This document shows, piece by piece, positions 17,786-26,631 of a stretch of 64,000 nucleotides of DNA. The position numbers and the translations under genes were made by a program. This DNA comes from Pseudomonas koreensis. Its GTDB lineage: Bacteria > Pseudomonadota > Gammaproteobacteria > Pseudomonadales > Pseudomonadaceae. The stretch is taken from positions 1 to 64,000 of the forward strand of contig NZ_JAOEJU010000027.1 in assembly GCF_025447595.1 (NCBI RefSeq), read 5' to 3'. The notes beneath the pieces were generated by a model. That model saw only the letters and a program-made list of their open reading frames with translations. It was not told where the DNA came from and ran no database searches. Every line of letters starts with the position of its first letter. Within the stretch, counting starts at the first letter, position 1.

Positions 17786-18298
17786 ATGCCCAATCAAACT
17801 CAAAATTCCTCTAAAGATCATCCTTACTTCATCCCCACCGTATTCACCCGCCACAACCGCTTCCTCCACGCCCTCCTGCTTGATCATCAAGCCTGGTTCT
17901 GCGCTCAAGATCTGGGCCGCATGATGGGCCATCCCTTGAACCCACGCGTCACGCTCAAACTCGACCCCGACCAACGCCGAACCGTCCGCCTGCGCAAGGA
18001 CGGCGACGTTGTCGAGACTCCGATGGTCAGCGAATCCGGCATGTATGCGCTGCTGGTTCACCACTTCATCCCGGAAAACCGCAACCTGCGGCAATGGCTG
18101 AGCAATGAGGTGATTCCCATCCTGCGGGAAACCGGCTCAACAACAGCGGAAAACTGCCCGAGCCTGAGCTCGGTGCATTGGGCCGGAGTCACCGTACCGC
18201 TGCTCCACTGGCAACAACAGGCCTGGGTGAAATGGCGTGATATGCCGGAATTGGTGCTCGGTCAGCAGCCCTATCAGGTATCGGGGACATGTAGCTGA
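17786..18298 (+). CDS. BRO-N domain protein (phage antirepressor-like)
   Basis: The product has 170 residues. Residues ~10-110 read as a BRO-N domain: an opening TVFTRHNRFLHALLLD, AWFCAQDLGRMMGH, then VSESGMYALLVHHFIPENRN and LRQWLSNEVIPILRETG. The domain is a DNA-binding module of phage antirepressors and baculovirus BRO proteins. The remaining ~55 residues match no domain I know, and the second domain usual in phage antirepressors is absent. The start has a TTGGAG ribosome site. It is isolated from other phage genes, so it is either a remnant or a domesticated regulator. Confidence 0.85.
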   Translation: MPNQTQNSSKDHPYFIPTVFTRHNRFLHALLLDHQAWFCAQDLGRMMGHPLNPRVTLKLDPDQRRTVRLRKDGDVVETPMVSESGMYALLVHHFIPENRNLRQWLSNEVIPILRETGSTTAENCPSLSSVHWAGVTVPLLHWQQQAWVKWRDMPELVLGQQPYQVSGTCS

Positions 18299-18321
18299 CG
18301 GCCTCACTTGAGCTAATGAAA

Positions 18322-18349
18322 AAGGGGCGGACTCCAGAGTCCGCCCCTT
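18322..18349 (+). terminator. Strong hairpin after the BRO-N gene
   Basis: AAGGGGCGGACT (18322-18333) pairs perfectly with AGTCCGCCCCTT (18338-18349) around a CCAG loop, 24 nt after the BRO stop. The T-tail is short, but the 12-bp stem is very stable. Confidence 0.65.
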
Positions 18350-18397
18350 CAATGTTCACCATCAACCTCGACGCATTTCTGAGCGCGCCCCTAACAG

Positions 18398-18601
18398 ATG
18401 CACAACGCCATCCCTGCACTACCGCCCATTCTCGAAATCATCCCGAGCGACGAGAGTTTTGCTGAAGACTACCTGCAAAAATTCGTCAAACAATGCGCGG
18501 TTGCCGAGCATCTGCACGCAATCCATGTCGGCCTCGCCGATGCTGACGCGGGTAAGTTGATTGATCTGGCCACCGTGAAAGCCAAATGGCTTTCACGGTG
18601 A
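18398..18601 (+). CDS. Small protein with an antitoxin-like C-terminal tail
   Basis: The product has 67 residues. The C-terminus (HVGLADADAGKLIDLATVKAKW) resembles the tail of ParD/RelB-type ribbon-helix-helix antitoxins, where a GL-D-D-G-hydrophobic stretch precedes a KARW-like end. The N-terminal half does not show a clear DNA-binding motif. No toxin-like gene adjoins it, and the ribosome site is weak. It may be an orphan antitoxin or the remains of one; the gene call itself is moderate. Confidence 0.5.
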   Translation: MHNAIPALPPILEIIPSDESFAEDYLQKFVKQCAVAEHLHAIHVGLADADAGKLIDLATVKAKWLSR

Positions 18602-18611
18602 ACCTCCTGTT

Positions 18612-18797
18612 TCAAAACCGCGAAACACTCCTCATCGCATCCACCAGATACCGCATCGCAATCCGGTCGCTTTCCGACAACTCGCGGTAACGCTCCACCA
18701 GTTTCAGTTCGTCAGGACTGAGCCGGCGTCTTCGCCGGACGTTGGTGAGGCAGGGAAAGATGCCCAACATTTCGGTGATGCCTTGTCCTTTTGTCAT
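18612..18797 (-). CDS. Small hypothetical protein
   Basis: The product has 61 residues and starts behind a clear AAGGAC ribosome site. It is basic in the middle (NVRRRRRLSPDEL) and then amphipathic helical (LKLVERYRELSESDRIAMRYL), a shape seen in the C-terminal parts of small phage-type regulators. I do not recognise a named family. It converges on the antitoxin-like gene with a 10-nt gap. Confidence 0.6.
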   Translation of the reverse strand: MTKGQGITEMLGIFPCLTNVRRRRRLSPDELKLVERYRELSESDRIAMRYLVDAMRSVSRF

Positions 18798-19200
18798 GGA
18801 CGATGTCCTTTTCCAGTACGTCAGAAATTTTCGAAAACCGCATCGCCCTGCTCCTTTAAGCAGCGATTTGAGCCCTGCCGGTCGGATGTGTCGTGACCGG
18901 CGATGCCCATAGAATAGAAATTAAATCGGCGCTGAAAAGCTGTTTTTAGAGTAATTAGTCGAAAAAAGCAGATATGCCCTATAAATCAGAAAAGGCTGTG
19001 GGATAAGTAACCGTAACGTCTTGTTTCATTGAGACGCTGTCGCCGTGCTATCAATGAATTTTGCAAAATCAGCGAACGGATTAAGCTAGCGGGCATCTGT
19101 TACTAGTCCGTAGCGTTTGGCCGAAGGCTTGTCCGAACCGTAATTTCTGATCCAGTACGTGCCAGGAACGGCGCGGGATTGTCCACGACAGGTTGTATCT
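18798..19200. other. Intergenic stretch before opgD
   Basis: About 400 nt without a supported gene. The left part is AT-rich (around 18915-19075) and probably contains the promoter of the small leftward gene; the right part is the opgD leader. I see no repeat or RNA structure that I can support. Confidence 0.5.
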
Positions 19201-20829
19201 ATGCACCGCAGGAATTTGCTCAAAGCGTCCATGGCCATTGCGGCTTACACCGGCCTTTCCGCCTCCGGCCTGCTCGCCGCACGCGCCTGGGCCGCCTCTG
19301 GCGGTGCCGCCGACGGTGAAGCCCAGGCCTTCGACTTCGAGACGCTGAAGCGCCAGGCCAAGCAATTGGCCGGCAGCGCGTATCAGGACACCAAACAGGT
19401 GCTGCCGCCGACCCTGGCGACCATGACCCCGCAGAACTTCAACGCGATCCGCTACGACGGCGAGCATTCGCTGTGGAAAGAGAACAAGGGTCAGCTCGAT
19501 GTGCAGTTCTTCCACGTCGGCATGGGTTTCCGCCAGCCGGTGCGCATGTACAGCGTCGATCCCAAGACCCGCACGGCCCGCGAGGTGCATTTCCGCCCTC
19601 AGCTGTTCAACTATGAAAACACCTCCGTCGACACCCAGCAGCTCAAGGGCGACCTGGGTTTTGCCGGCTTCAAGCTGTTCAAGGCGCCGGAACTGGATCG
19701 GCATGACGTGGTGTCGTTCCTCGGCGCCAGCTACTTCCGCGCGGTGGATGCCACTGGCCAATATGGCCTCTCCGCCCGTGGCCTGGCCGTCGACACCTAC
19801 GCCAAGAAACGCGAAGAATTCCCCGACTTCACCAAGTTTTGGTTCGAAACTCCGGATCAGAACGCGACCCGCTTCGTGGTCTACGCCCTGCTCGACTCGC
19901 CGAGCGCGACCGGCGCCTATCGCTTCGACATCGATTGCCAGGCCGAGCGCGTGGTGATGGAAGTCGACGCCCACATCAATGCCCGTACCGCCATCGAACA
20001 ACTGGGCATCGCCCCGATGACCAGCATGTTCAGCTGCGGCACCCACGAACGCCGGATGTGCGACACCATCCACCCGCAGATCCATGACTCGGATCGTCTG
20101 GCCATGTGGCGCGGCAACGGCGAGTGGATCTGCCGCCCGCTGAACAACCCGGCAACCCTGCAATTCAACGCCTTCGCCGATACCGATCCGAAAGGTTTCG
20201 GTCTGGTGCAGACCGACCACGAATTCGCCAACTACCAAGACACCGTCGACTGGTACAGCAAGCGCCCGAGCCTATGGGTAGAACCTACAACCGCGTGGGG
20301 CGAAGGCTCTATCGATCTGCTGGAAATTCCTACAACCGGCGAAACCCTCGACAACATCGTTGCGTTCTGGACACCGAAAAAACCGGTGGCCGCCGGCGAT
20401 TCGCTGAACTACGGCTACAAGCTCTACTGGAGCGCCCTACCGCCAGTAGGTACACCGCTGGCGCGAGTGCATGCGACCCGTTCGGGCATGGGTGGATTCG
20501 TCGAAGGCTGGGCACCGGGCGAGCATTACCCGCCGGTCTGGGCTCGTCGTTTCGCCGTGGACTTCACGGGTGGCGGCCTGGATCGCCTGCCGCAGGGCAC
20601 CGGGATCGAACCGGTGGTCACTTGCTCCAACGGCAAGGTGCAGGACTTCAGCGTGCTGGTGCTGGATGACATCAAGGGATACCGGATCCTGTTCGACTGG
20701 TACCCGACCAATGACAGCGTGGAGCCGGTGGAACTGCGTCTGTTCATCCGCACCAACGACCGCACGTTGAGCGAGACCTGGCTGTACCAGTACTTCCCGC
20801 CGGCGCCGGACAAGCGCAAGTATCCTTGA
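19201..20829 (+). CDS. opgD: Periplasmic glucan biosynthesis protein OpgD (MdoD)
   Basis: The product has 542 residues from ATG 19201. The N-terminus is a twin-arginine signal (HRRNLLKASMAIA, then a hydrophobic run and ARAWA), which suits a folded periplasmic export. The body is an OpgG/OpgD beta-sandwich, with typical FETLKRQAKQLA at its start and YDGEHSLW and FGLVQTDHEFANYQDTVDWY further in. OpgD acts in the periplasm on the backbone of osmoregulated periplasmic glucans and helps set their structure and length. It stands alone here, apart from opgGH, as is common. Confidence 0.92.
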   Translation: MHRRNLLKASMAIAAYTGLSASGLLAARAWAASGGAADGEAQAFDFETLKRQAKQLAGSAYQDTKQVLPPTLATMTPQNFNAIRYDGEHSLWKENKGQLDVQFFHVGMGFRQPVRMYSVDPKTRTAREVHFRPQLFNYENTSVDTQQLKGDLGFAGFKLFKAPELDRHDVVSFLGASYFRAVDATGQYGLSARGLAVDTYAKKREEFPDFTKFWFETPDQNATRFVVYALLDSPSATGAYRFDIDCQAERVVMEVDAHINARTAIEQLGIAPMTSMFSCGTHERRMCDTIHPQIHDSDRLAMWRGNGEWICRPLNNPATLQFNAFADTDPKGFGLVQTDHEFANYQDTVDWYSKRPSLWVEPTTAWGEGSIDLLEIPTTGETLDNIVAFWTPKKPVAAGDSLNYGYKLYWSALPPVGTPLARVHATRSGMGGFVEGWAPGEHYPPVWARRFAVDFTGGGLDRLPQGTGIEPVVTCSNGKVQDFSVLVLDDIKGYRILFDWYPTNDSVEPVELRLFIRTNDRTLSETWLYQYFPPAPDKRKYP

Positions 20830-20856
20830 TGATTCGCTGGCGGCAGATCGGGTCTC

Positions 20857-20948
20857 ATCGCTGGCAAGCCAGCTCCCACATGGATATCGATTGATCACAG
20901 AGCTTGTGTACAACCGAAAACCTGTGGGAGCGAGCTTGCTCGCGATGG
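20857..20948. repeat. REP pair after opgD
   Basis: A variant REP (ATCGCTGGCAAGCCAGCTCC core, 20857-20880) and a standard REP in the opposite sense (20922-20948) fill the gap between opgD and the convergent acetyltransferase gene. The right copy touches the acetyltransferase stop. Confidence 0.85.
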
Positions 20949-20950
20949 CG

Positions 20951-21484
20951 TCAATCCAGGCGACAGTAAAAGTGGATATCGTGAGGTTCGAGTGCAAACA
21001 GCTCGGGATCCGGTTGCGCCAGCAACCGGCAACCCTGGCGCTGATAGAACTCCACAGTATTGCGCGACTCGGTCGCCGAGACGTACAACGCCTCGGCACC
21101 GACTTCCCGGCCATGCTCGCAAGCAAGGGCAAACAAACGCCCGCCGAGGCCCTGTCCACGGTAAGCACGGCTGATGTGCAAAAACTTCAACTGCCGCATC
21201 CTCAGGCCCTGATTGTGTATAACCCGGTTATCCACAACCACCGCCGCCACCATTGTCTCGCCATCGAAAAAACCGTGTAGCCACCCTCCGCTGCGCCAGC
21301 ATTTCTCCAATACCTGCGCGTTCTCCTCCGCTTCCCCTGCGGGCCAGCCGCGCATGTCGAAACGCGCCGGATACAGAATCAGCTCACCGTTTTCCACGCG
21401 ATAACATTCCTCGATCAACTCGCTGCGGTCGATCAACGCCAGCAGCGGCAAGTCCGATTCAGTCAGCGTTCGTTCGATCAACAT
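20951..21484 (-). CDS. GNAT-family N-acetyltransferase
   Basis: The product has 177 residues from ATG 21484 (GGAAGGGG ribosome site). The acetyl-CoA binding motif is visible as LKFLHISRAYRGQGLGGRLF (R-x-x-G-x-G/A), followed by a GAEALYVSATES strand and the NTVEFYQRQGCRLL end. It should transfer acetyl from acetyl-CoA to an amine of a small molecule or protein; the substrate is not predictable. The gene stands alone. Confidence 0.88.
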   Translation of the reverse strand: MLIERTLTESDLPLLALIDRSELIEECYRVENGELILYPARFDMRGWPAGEAEENAQVLEKCWRSGGWLHGFFDGETMVAAVVVDNRVIHNQGLRMRQLKFLHISRAYRGQGLGGRLFALACEHGREVGAEALYVSATESRNTVEFYQRQGCRLLAQPDPELFALEPHDIHFYCRLD

Positions 21485-21524
21485 TGGGCCCCTTCCTTTG
21501 CAACGCCAAACGACAGGCAAGAAA

Positions 21525-21552
21525 AAACCCGCCAGTTCAATGGCGGGTTTTA
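21525..21552 (-). terminator. Terminator of the OYE-family gene
   Basis: AAAACCCGCCA (21525-21535) pairs with TGGCGGGTTTT (21542-21552). On the minus strand the stem is followed by TTTTTTC. It lies 22 nt beyond the oxidoreductase stop. Confidence 0.8.
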
Positions 21553-21574
21553 TAGGCTGGGCGGCGGATCGGAA

Positions 21575-22681
21575 TCAATCCCGCAGATCAGACTCGTGAA
21601 TCGGCTGATCCCGATGGGTCGCACGTTGATACTGCGCCGGCCACACTGCTTTGCGTCCACCCAGATCATCGTCGGCATGCAGCGGCCAGTACGGATCACG
21701 CAGCAGCTCACGGGCGAGGAAGATAATATCGGCCTGACAGGTCCGCAGGATGTGCTCGGCTTGGGCCGGCTCGGTAATCATTCCCACGGTGCCGGTGGCA
21801 ATGCCTGACTCCTTGCGCACCCGTTCGGCGAAGCGCGTCTGATAGCCGGGCCCCACAGGAATTTCAGCGTTGGCCGCCGTACCGCCCGATGACACATCGA
21901 TCAGGTCAGCCCCCAAGGCTTTCAATCGTCGCGCCAGCTCCACGGTTTCATCCGGATTCCAGCCGTCTTCAACCCAGTCGGTGGCCGAAAGGCGCACAAA
22001 CACCGGCAGTTCTTCCGGCCACACCGCGCGCACCGCCTCGGTCACTTGCAGCACCAGACGAATCCGGTTTTCGAACGAACCACCGTACTGATCACGGCGC
22101 TGATTGCTCAGCGGCGAAAGAAACTGGTGCAACAGATAACCGTGCGCCGCATGCACCTCGACCACACTGAAACCGGCGGTCAGAGCACGTTTGGCTGCTG
22201 CCACGAAGTCCTGAATGACCTGGGCGATCTGACTCTCATCAAGTTGTTTCGGTTGGGTGTGTTGCGGGTCGAAGGCAATCGGCGAAGGCCCGACCGGCGT
22301 CCAGCCGCCGTCATCCGGTTTGACGCTGCCGTGCTTGCCGATCCACGGCCGATGGGTGCTGGCCTTGCGCCCGGCGTGGGCCAGTTGAATGCCGGCCACT
22401 GCGCCCTGCGCATTGATGAAACGGGTGATGCGTTGCAGCGGTGCGATCTGTTCGTCGTTCCACAGGCCCAGGTCTTCGGCGGTGATTCGCCCGTCGGCCG
22501 TGATCGCCGTGGCTTCGGTAAATACCAGTCCAGCGCCCCCCACGGCACGGCTGCCGAGGTGTACCAAATGCCAGTCGTTGGCCAGGCCATCGACGCTGGA
22601 GTACTGGCACATGGGCGACACGGCGATGCGGTTGGACAGGGTCAGTTGGCGAAGGGTAAAGGGTTCAAGCAGCAGACTCAT
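21575..22681 (-). CDS. Old yellow enzyme-family NADH:flavin oxidoreductase (YqjM/XenA-like)
   Basis: The product has 368 residues and is a TIM-barrel flavoprotein. Signatures are NRIAVSPMCQYSS (with the Cys that tunes FMN in the YqjM class), QLAHAGRKAS, the active-site HAAHGYLLHQFLSPLSN, and RRDQYGGSFENR. These enzymes reduce activated C=C bonds and, in Pseudomonas XenA, nitro-explosives, with NAD(P)H. The physiological substrate is unknown. The ribosome site GAGAGG supports the start. It is monocistronic with its own terminator. Confidence 0.9.
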   Translation of the reverse strand: MSLLLEPFTLRQLTLSNRIAVSPMCQYSSVDGLANDWHLVHLGSRAVGGAGLVFTEATAITADGRITAEDLGLWNDEQIAPLQRITRFINAQGAVAGIQLAHAGRKASTHRPWIGKHGSVKPDDGGWTPVGPSPIAFDPQHTQPKQLDESQIAQVIQDFVAAAKRALTAGFSVVEVHAAHGYLLHQFLSPLSNQRRDQYGGSFENRIRLVLQVTEAVRAVWPEELPVFVRLSATDWVEDGWNPDETVELARRLKALGADLIDVSSGGTAANAEIPVGPGYQTRFAERVRKESGIATGTVGMITEPAQAEHILRTCQADIIFLARELLRDPYWPLHADDDLGGRKAVWPAQYQRATHRDQPIHESDLRD

Positions 22682-22899
22682 GGGGCACCTCTCAAATCAG
22701 TGGGCAGGCTCCAGGGTTCTGTTTGAAAAGTCGACGAGTGACAGGAAAAAGGTGCAGCACCCGCCCCCGCGGGCAAAAAATTCGACAAGACGTCACAAGG
22801 CCAATCAAGCAGTGCTTAGAGCCTAGTCGACATCCGGGGATGAGGGAGGGTTCAGAGTGATTCTGTGTGTGTGTAAGTCCGCCATCGTCGGAACGCCGC

Positions 22900-22965
22900 C
22901 CGGAGCAGGCTCGCTCCCACAAGGACAACAGCGTACCTGTGGGAGCGAGCCTGCTCGCGAAGGGG
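22900..22965. repeat. REP doublet before the recJ stop
   Basis: Inverted REP copies at 22900-22920 and 22937-22965 abut the recJ stop codon. They are the first element in the 284-nt gap up to the OYE gene, which otherwise contains a GC-rich palindromic patch near 22760-22790 and the leftward promoter region. Confidence 0.85.
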
Positions 22966-24675
22966 TCAGCGCGGTTCGATGTGGGCAATCATCAGTTGCA
23001 CGGTTTCATTGCCGCGAAACTCGTTGAGATCGAGTTTGTAGGCCAGCTCAACCCATTTGATCGTCGGGTTCGGCCAGATATCGCGATCAATGCCGAAGGC
23101 GATGCCATCCAGCTTCACCGAACCGCATTCGGTTTTCAGCACCACTTTCAGATGTCGCTCGCCGACTACCCGCTGCTCGACCAACTGGAACACGCCGTGA
23201 AACAGCGGCTCCGGGAAATGCTGACCCCATGGCCCGGCGTGACGCAGGGCCCGAGCCAATTCCAGATGAAACTCCTCGACCGCCAGCGTGCCGTCCGACA
23301 GCAGGCGCCCGGTCAGGTCTTCTTCGCGAAGTTGCCTACGTACTTCGGCGTCAAATGCCTCGGCGAACAACGGAAAATTCTCCTGCGGCAAGGTCAGACC
23401 GGCCGCCATCGCATGACCACCGTACTTGGCGATCAGATCCGGATGCTGCGCCGCGACCACACTCAGCGCATCACGGATATGGAAACCCTGAACCGAACGC
23501 CCCGAGCCCTTGAGCAAACCGTCGCCAGCATCGGCGAAGGCGATGGTCGGGCGGAAATAACGCTCCTTCATCCGCGAAGCCAGAATACCGATAACACCCT
23601 GGTGCCATTCCGGATCGAACAGGCACAGGCCGAACGGCATCGACTCGACCGGCAAGTCCTTGAGCTGGGCCAGCGCTTCACGCTGCATGCCTTGCTCAAT
23701 GGATTTGCGATCCTGGTTCATGCCGTCCAACTGCGCCGCCATTTCCCGGGCCAGCGCAGCGTCGTGGGTCAGCAGGCACTCGATGCCCAGGCTCATGTCA
23801 TCCAGACGCCCCGCCGCGTTCAGGCGCGGGCCGACGATGAAACCGAGGTCGGTAGAGGTAATGCGCGAGGCTTCACGCTTGGCCACTTCCAGGATCGCCT
23901 TGATCCCCGGCCGCGCACGTCCGGCGCGAATTCGTTCCAGCCCCTGATGCACCAGAATCCGGTTGTTGGCATCCAGCGGCACCACGTCGGCAACGCTGCC
24001 CAGCGCCACCAGATCCAGCAGTTCGCCGATGTTCGGCTGTGGTTTGTTCTCGTACCAGCCGAGGCTGCGCAGGCGCGCGCGCAAGGCCATCAGTACATAG
24101 AAAATCACCCCGACCCCGGCCAGCGCCTTGCTCGGGAACTCGCAGCCGGGCTGGTTCGGATTGACCAGTGCATCGGCTTGCGGCAACTCATCGCCGGGCA
24201 AGTGGTGGTCGGTGATCAAGACTTTCAGGCCATGACGCTTCGCGGCCGCCACACCTTCGACACTGGAAATACCATTGTCGACAGTGATCAACAGTTGCGG
24301 CTCGCGGGTCATCGCGACTTCGACGATTTCCGGGGTCAGGCCGTAGCCGTATTCGAAGCGGTTCGGCACCAGATAATCGACATGCGCCGCGCCCAACAAG
24401 CGCAGGCCAAGCACGCCCACAGTGCTGGCCGTCGCGCCGTCGGCGTCGAAGTCGCCGACGATCAGGATCCGCTGACGCTGCTCCAGTGCCGTCACCAGCA
24501 GGTCCACCGCTGCATCGATCCCTTTGAGCTGCTGGAACGGAATCAGCCGCGCCAGGCTCTTGTCCAGCTCTGCCTCGGACTGCACGCCCCGCGCCGCGTA
24601 CAGGCGGGTCAGTAGCGGTGGCAGTTCACCGAGAAAAGGCAGAGTGGCGGGCAACGGGCGAGGATCGATACGCAT
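22966..24675 (-). CDS. recJ: Single-stranded-DNA-specific exonuclease RecJ
   Basis: The product has 569 residues, typical for RecJ. DHH-family motifs occur in order: VGDFDADGATAST (motif I), ITVDNG (motif II), ITDHHLPG (motif III), then NPNQPGCEFPSKALAGVGV. A DHHA1 domain with GGHAMAAGL follows, and a C-terminal OB-like region. RecJ degrades ssDNA 5' to 3' in RecF-pathway recombination, mismatch repair and base-excision repair. The upstream neighbour is yaeQ, 54 nt away on the same strand; the two are probably co-transcribed. Confidence 0.95.
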   Translation of the reverse strand: MRIDPRPLPATLPFLGELPPLLTRLYAARGVQSEAELDKSLARLIPFQQLKGIDAAVDLLVTALEQRQRILIVGDFDADGATASTVGVLGLRLLGAAHVDYLVPNRFEYGYGLTPEIVEVAMTREPQLLITVDNGISSVEGVAAAKRHGLKVLITDHHLPGDELPQADALVNPNQPGCEFPSKALAGVGVIFYVLMALRARLRSLGWYENKPQPNIGELLDLVALGSVADVVPLDANNRILVHQGLERIRAGRARPGIKAILEVAKREASRITSTDLGFIVGPRLNAAGRLDDMSLGIECLLTHDAALAREMAAQLDGMNQDRKSIEQGMQREALAQLKDLPVESMPFGLCLFDPEWHQGVIGILASRMKERYFRPTIAFADAGDGLLKGSGRSVQGFHIRDALSVVAAQHPDLIAKYGGHAMAAGLTLPQENFPLFAEAFDAEVRRQLREEDLTGRLLSDGTLAVEEFHLELARALRHAGPWGQHFPEPLFHGVFQLVEQRVVGERHLKVVLKTECGSVKLDGIAFGIDRDIWPNPTIKWVELAYKLDLNEFRGNETVQLMIAHIEPR

Positions 24676-24729
24676 GGGGTGACAGAAGCTTCTCTTGAAT
24701 ACGTGGGATTTTTCGGAAGTAGCGCGGAC

Positions 24730-25272
24730 TCAACCGCGCTCGCCTTGCAGCCAGGTGAGCTGCACTTCGTGCTGTCCGCGATCGTCGGTAACGAAGATCG
24801 TGCCTTCGCTGATCATCACGTCCCACTTGATGACACGGGGCATGTCCTGAGCCAGGGTTTCCAGCACTTCCTGAGGAACAGCAGCAATGTTGACGTTCTT
24901 CAGGTTCTTGATCGCCGGGATCACCTTGCCTTCCCAGACGCGCAGGCTGCCGTAGGCCAGCAGGCTGGTGCGTTCGGTGCGACGGGAGCACCAGGTCAGG
25001 CGATCCGCGTCCGGCTGGCCGACTTCGATCCAGTGCAGGACACGATCATCCAGGCTCTTTTCCCACAGCGCAGGTTCATCCACGTCCGACAGACCACGAC
25101 CGAACGACAGCTGCTCGTTGTACCAGAGCGCGTAGGCCAACAGGCGCACGGTCATGCGTTCTTCGGTTTCCGAAGGGTGACGGGCGATAGTCTGCTTCAC
25201 GTTCTCGTAGACGCTGCGGTCGAGATCGGTGAGGTTCAGTTCGAATTTGTAAGTAGTGGACGGCTGGGCCAT
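24730..25272 (-). CDS. yaeQ: YaeQ family protein
   Basis: The product has 180 residues from ATG 25272, the family's normal length. The typical start (TTYKFELNLTDLDR) and the following YENVKQTIARHPSETEERM are present. YaeQ has a PD-(D/E)XK nuclease-like fold by structure; E. coli YaeQ was first found as a suppressor of RfaH loss. Its function is not established. It probably leads a yaeQ-recJ transcription unit. Confidence 0.92.
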   Translation of the reverse strand: MAQPSTTYKFELNLTDLDRSVYENVKQTIARHPSETEERMTVRLLAYALWYNEQLSFGRGLSDVDEPALWEKSLDDRVLHWIEVGQPDADRLTWCSRRTERTSLLAYGSLRVWEGKVIPAIKNLKNVNIAAVPQEVLETLAQDMPRVIKWDVMISEGTIFVTDDRGQHEVQLTWLQGERG

Positions 25273-25418
25273 GAACGGGCTTCTTGATACGAGGAAAGTC
25301 GGCAAGTCTAACCGATGCTGTAGGCAATCCACGAATTGATGGCGATCAACCTTGCGCGACTGACAGCCGGCTATGTTAAAACGCTGTATCTGCTCAGCCT
25401 TGTCCTACAGGATCTCGC

Positions 25419-26618
25419 ATGCCGTTCGCCAACAAACCGCTCAGCGGTCTGAAAGTCATTGAATTGGGTACTTTGATTGCCGGGCCGTTTGCCTCGCGCA
25501 TTTGCGGCGAGTTCGGTGCCGAAGTGATCAAAATCGAATCGCCGGACGGCGGTGATCCGCTGCGCAAGTGGCGCAAGCTGTATGAAGGTACTTCGTTGTG
25601 GTGGTTCGTCCAGGCTCGCAACAAAAAGTCCCTGACCCTGAACCTGAAACACCCCGACGGCCTGGCAATCCTGAAAAAACTGCTGGGCGAAGCCGACATC
25701 CTGATCGAGAACTTCCGCCCCGACGTTCTGGAAAAACTCGGCCTGAGCTGGGAAACCCTGCACGCACTGAATCCGAAACTGGTGATGGTGCGCCTGTCCG
25801 GTTTCGGTCAGACCGGGCCGATGAAGGATCAGCCAGGTTTCGGTGCTGTCGGTGAATCCATGGGCGGATTGCGCTACATCACCGGTTTCGAAGACCGCCC
25901 GCCAGTGCGTACCGGGATTTCCATCGGCGACTCGATTGCCGCCCTGTGGGGCGTGATCGGCGCGTTGATGGCTTTGCGTCATCGCGAGGTCAACGGCGGC
26001 CTCGGCCAAGTGGTTGATGTCGCGCTTTACGAAGCGATCTTTGCCATGATGGAAAGCATGGTGCCGGAGTTCGATGTGTTCGGATTCATTCGCGAGCGCA
26101 CCGGCAACATCATGCCGGGCATTACGCCCTCCTCGATCCACACCAGCGCCGACGGCAAACACGTGCAGATCGGCGCCAACGGCGATGCGATCTTCAAGCG
26201 TTTCATGCTGATCATCGGCCGCGAAGATCTGGCCAATGACCCGGCGCTGGCCAGCAATGATGGGCGCGACACCCGCCGTGACGAGTTGTACGGCGTGATC
26301 GACCGCTGGGTCAATTCGCTGCCGCTGCAAACCGTGCTGGACCTGTTGAACCAGGCCGAAGTCCCGGCCAGCCGGATTTTCAGTGCTGAAGACATGTTCA
26401 ACGATCCGCAGTACCTGGCCCGGGAAATGTTCCTGCACGCCAAACTGCCGGACGGTAAACCCTTCAAGATGCCGGGCATCGTGCCGAAACTCTCTGATAC
26501 ACCCGGCACGTCCGAATGGGTCGGACCGCAGCTCGGTGAACATAATGCGCAGGTACTCCACGATCTTGGCTACGACGAGAAGCAGATCGCCCGGCTGCGC
26601 GAAGACGGAGCCATCTGA
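25419..26618 (+). CDS. CaiB/BaiF-family (class III) CoA-transferase
   Basis: The product has 399 residues. Family motifs are GLKVIELGTLIAGPFASRI at the N-terminus, ENFRPDVLEKLGLSW, RLSGFGQTGP, and VDVALYEA, whose Asp aligns with the catalytic residue of formyl-CoA transferase. It moves CoA between carboxylic acids; the acid pair cannot be predicted. The next gene begins 13 nt after the stop, so the two may be co-transcribed although their products are unrelated. Confidence 0.9.
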   Translation: MPFANKPLSGLKVIELGTLIAGPFASRICGEFGAEVIKIESPDGGDPLRKWRKLYEGTSLWWFVQARNKKSLTLNLKHPDGLAILKKLLGEADILIENFRPDVLEKLGLSWETLHALNPKLVMVRLSGFGQTGPMKDQPGFGAVGESMGGLRYITGFEDRPPVRTGISIGDSIAALWGVIGALMALRHREVNGGLGQVVDVALYEAIFAMMESMVPEFDVFGFIRERTGNIMPGITPSSIHTSADGKHVQIGANGDAIFKRFMLIIGREDLANDPALASNDGRDTRRDELYGVIDRWVNSLPLQTVLDLLNQAEVPASRIFSAEDMFNDPQYLAREMFLHAKLPDGKPFKMPGIVPKLSDTPGTSEWVGPQLGEHNAQVLHDLGYDEKQIARLREDGAI

Positions 26619-26631
26619 GCTGAAGCGCCTG

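Noticed and set aside
17566..17814. An 82-codon frame upstream of the BRO-N gene
   Set aside because: It has no ribosome site, overlaps the better supported BRO start and has no recognisable protein features.
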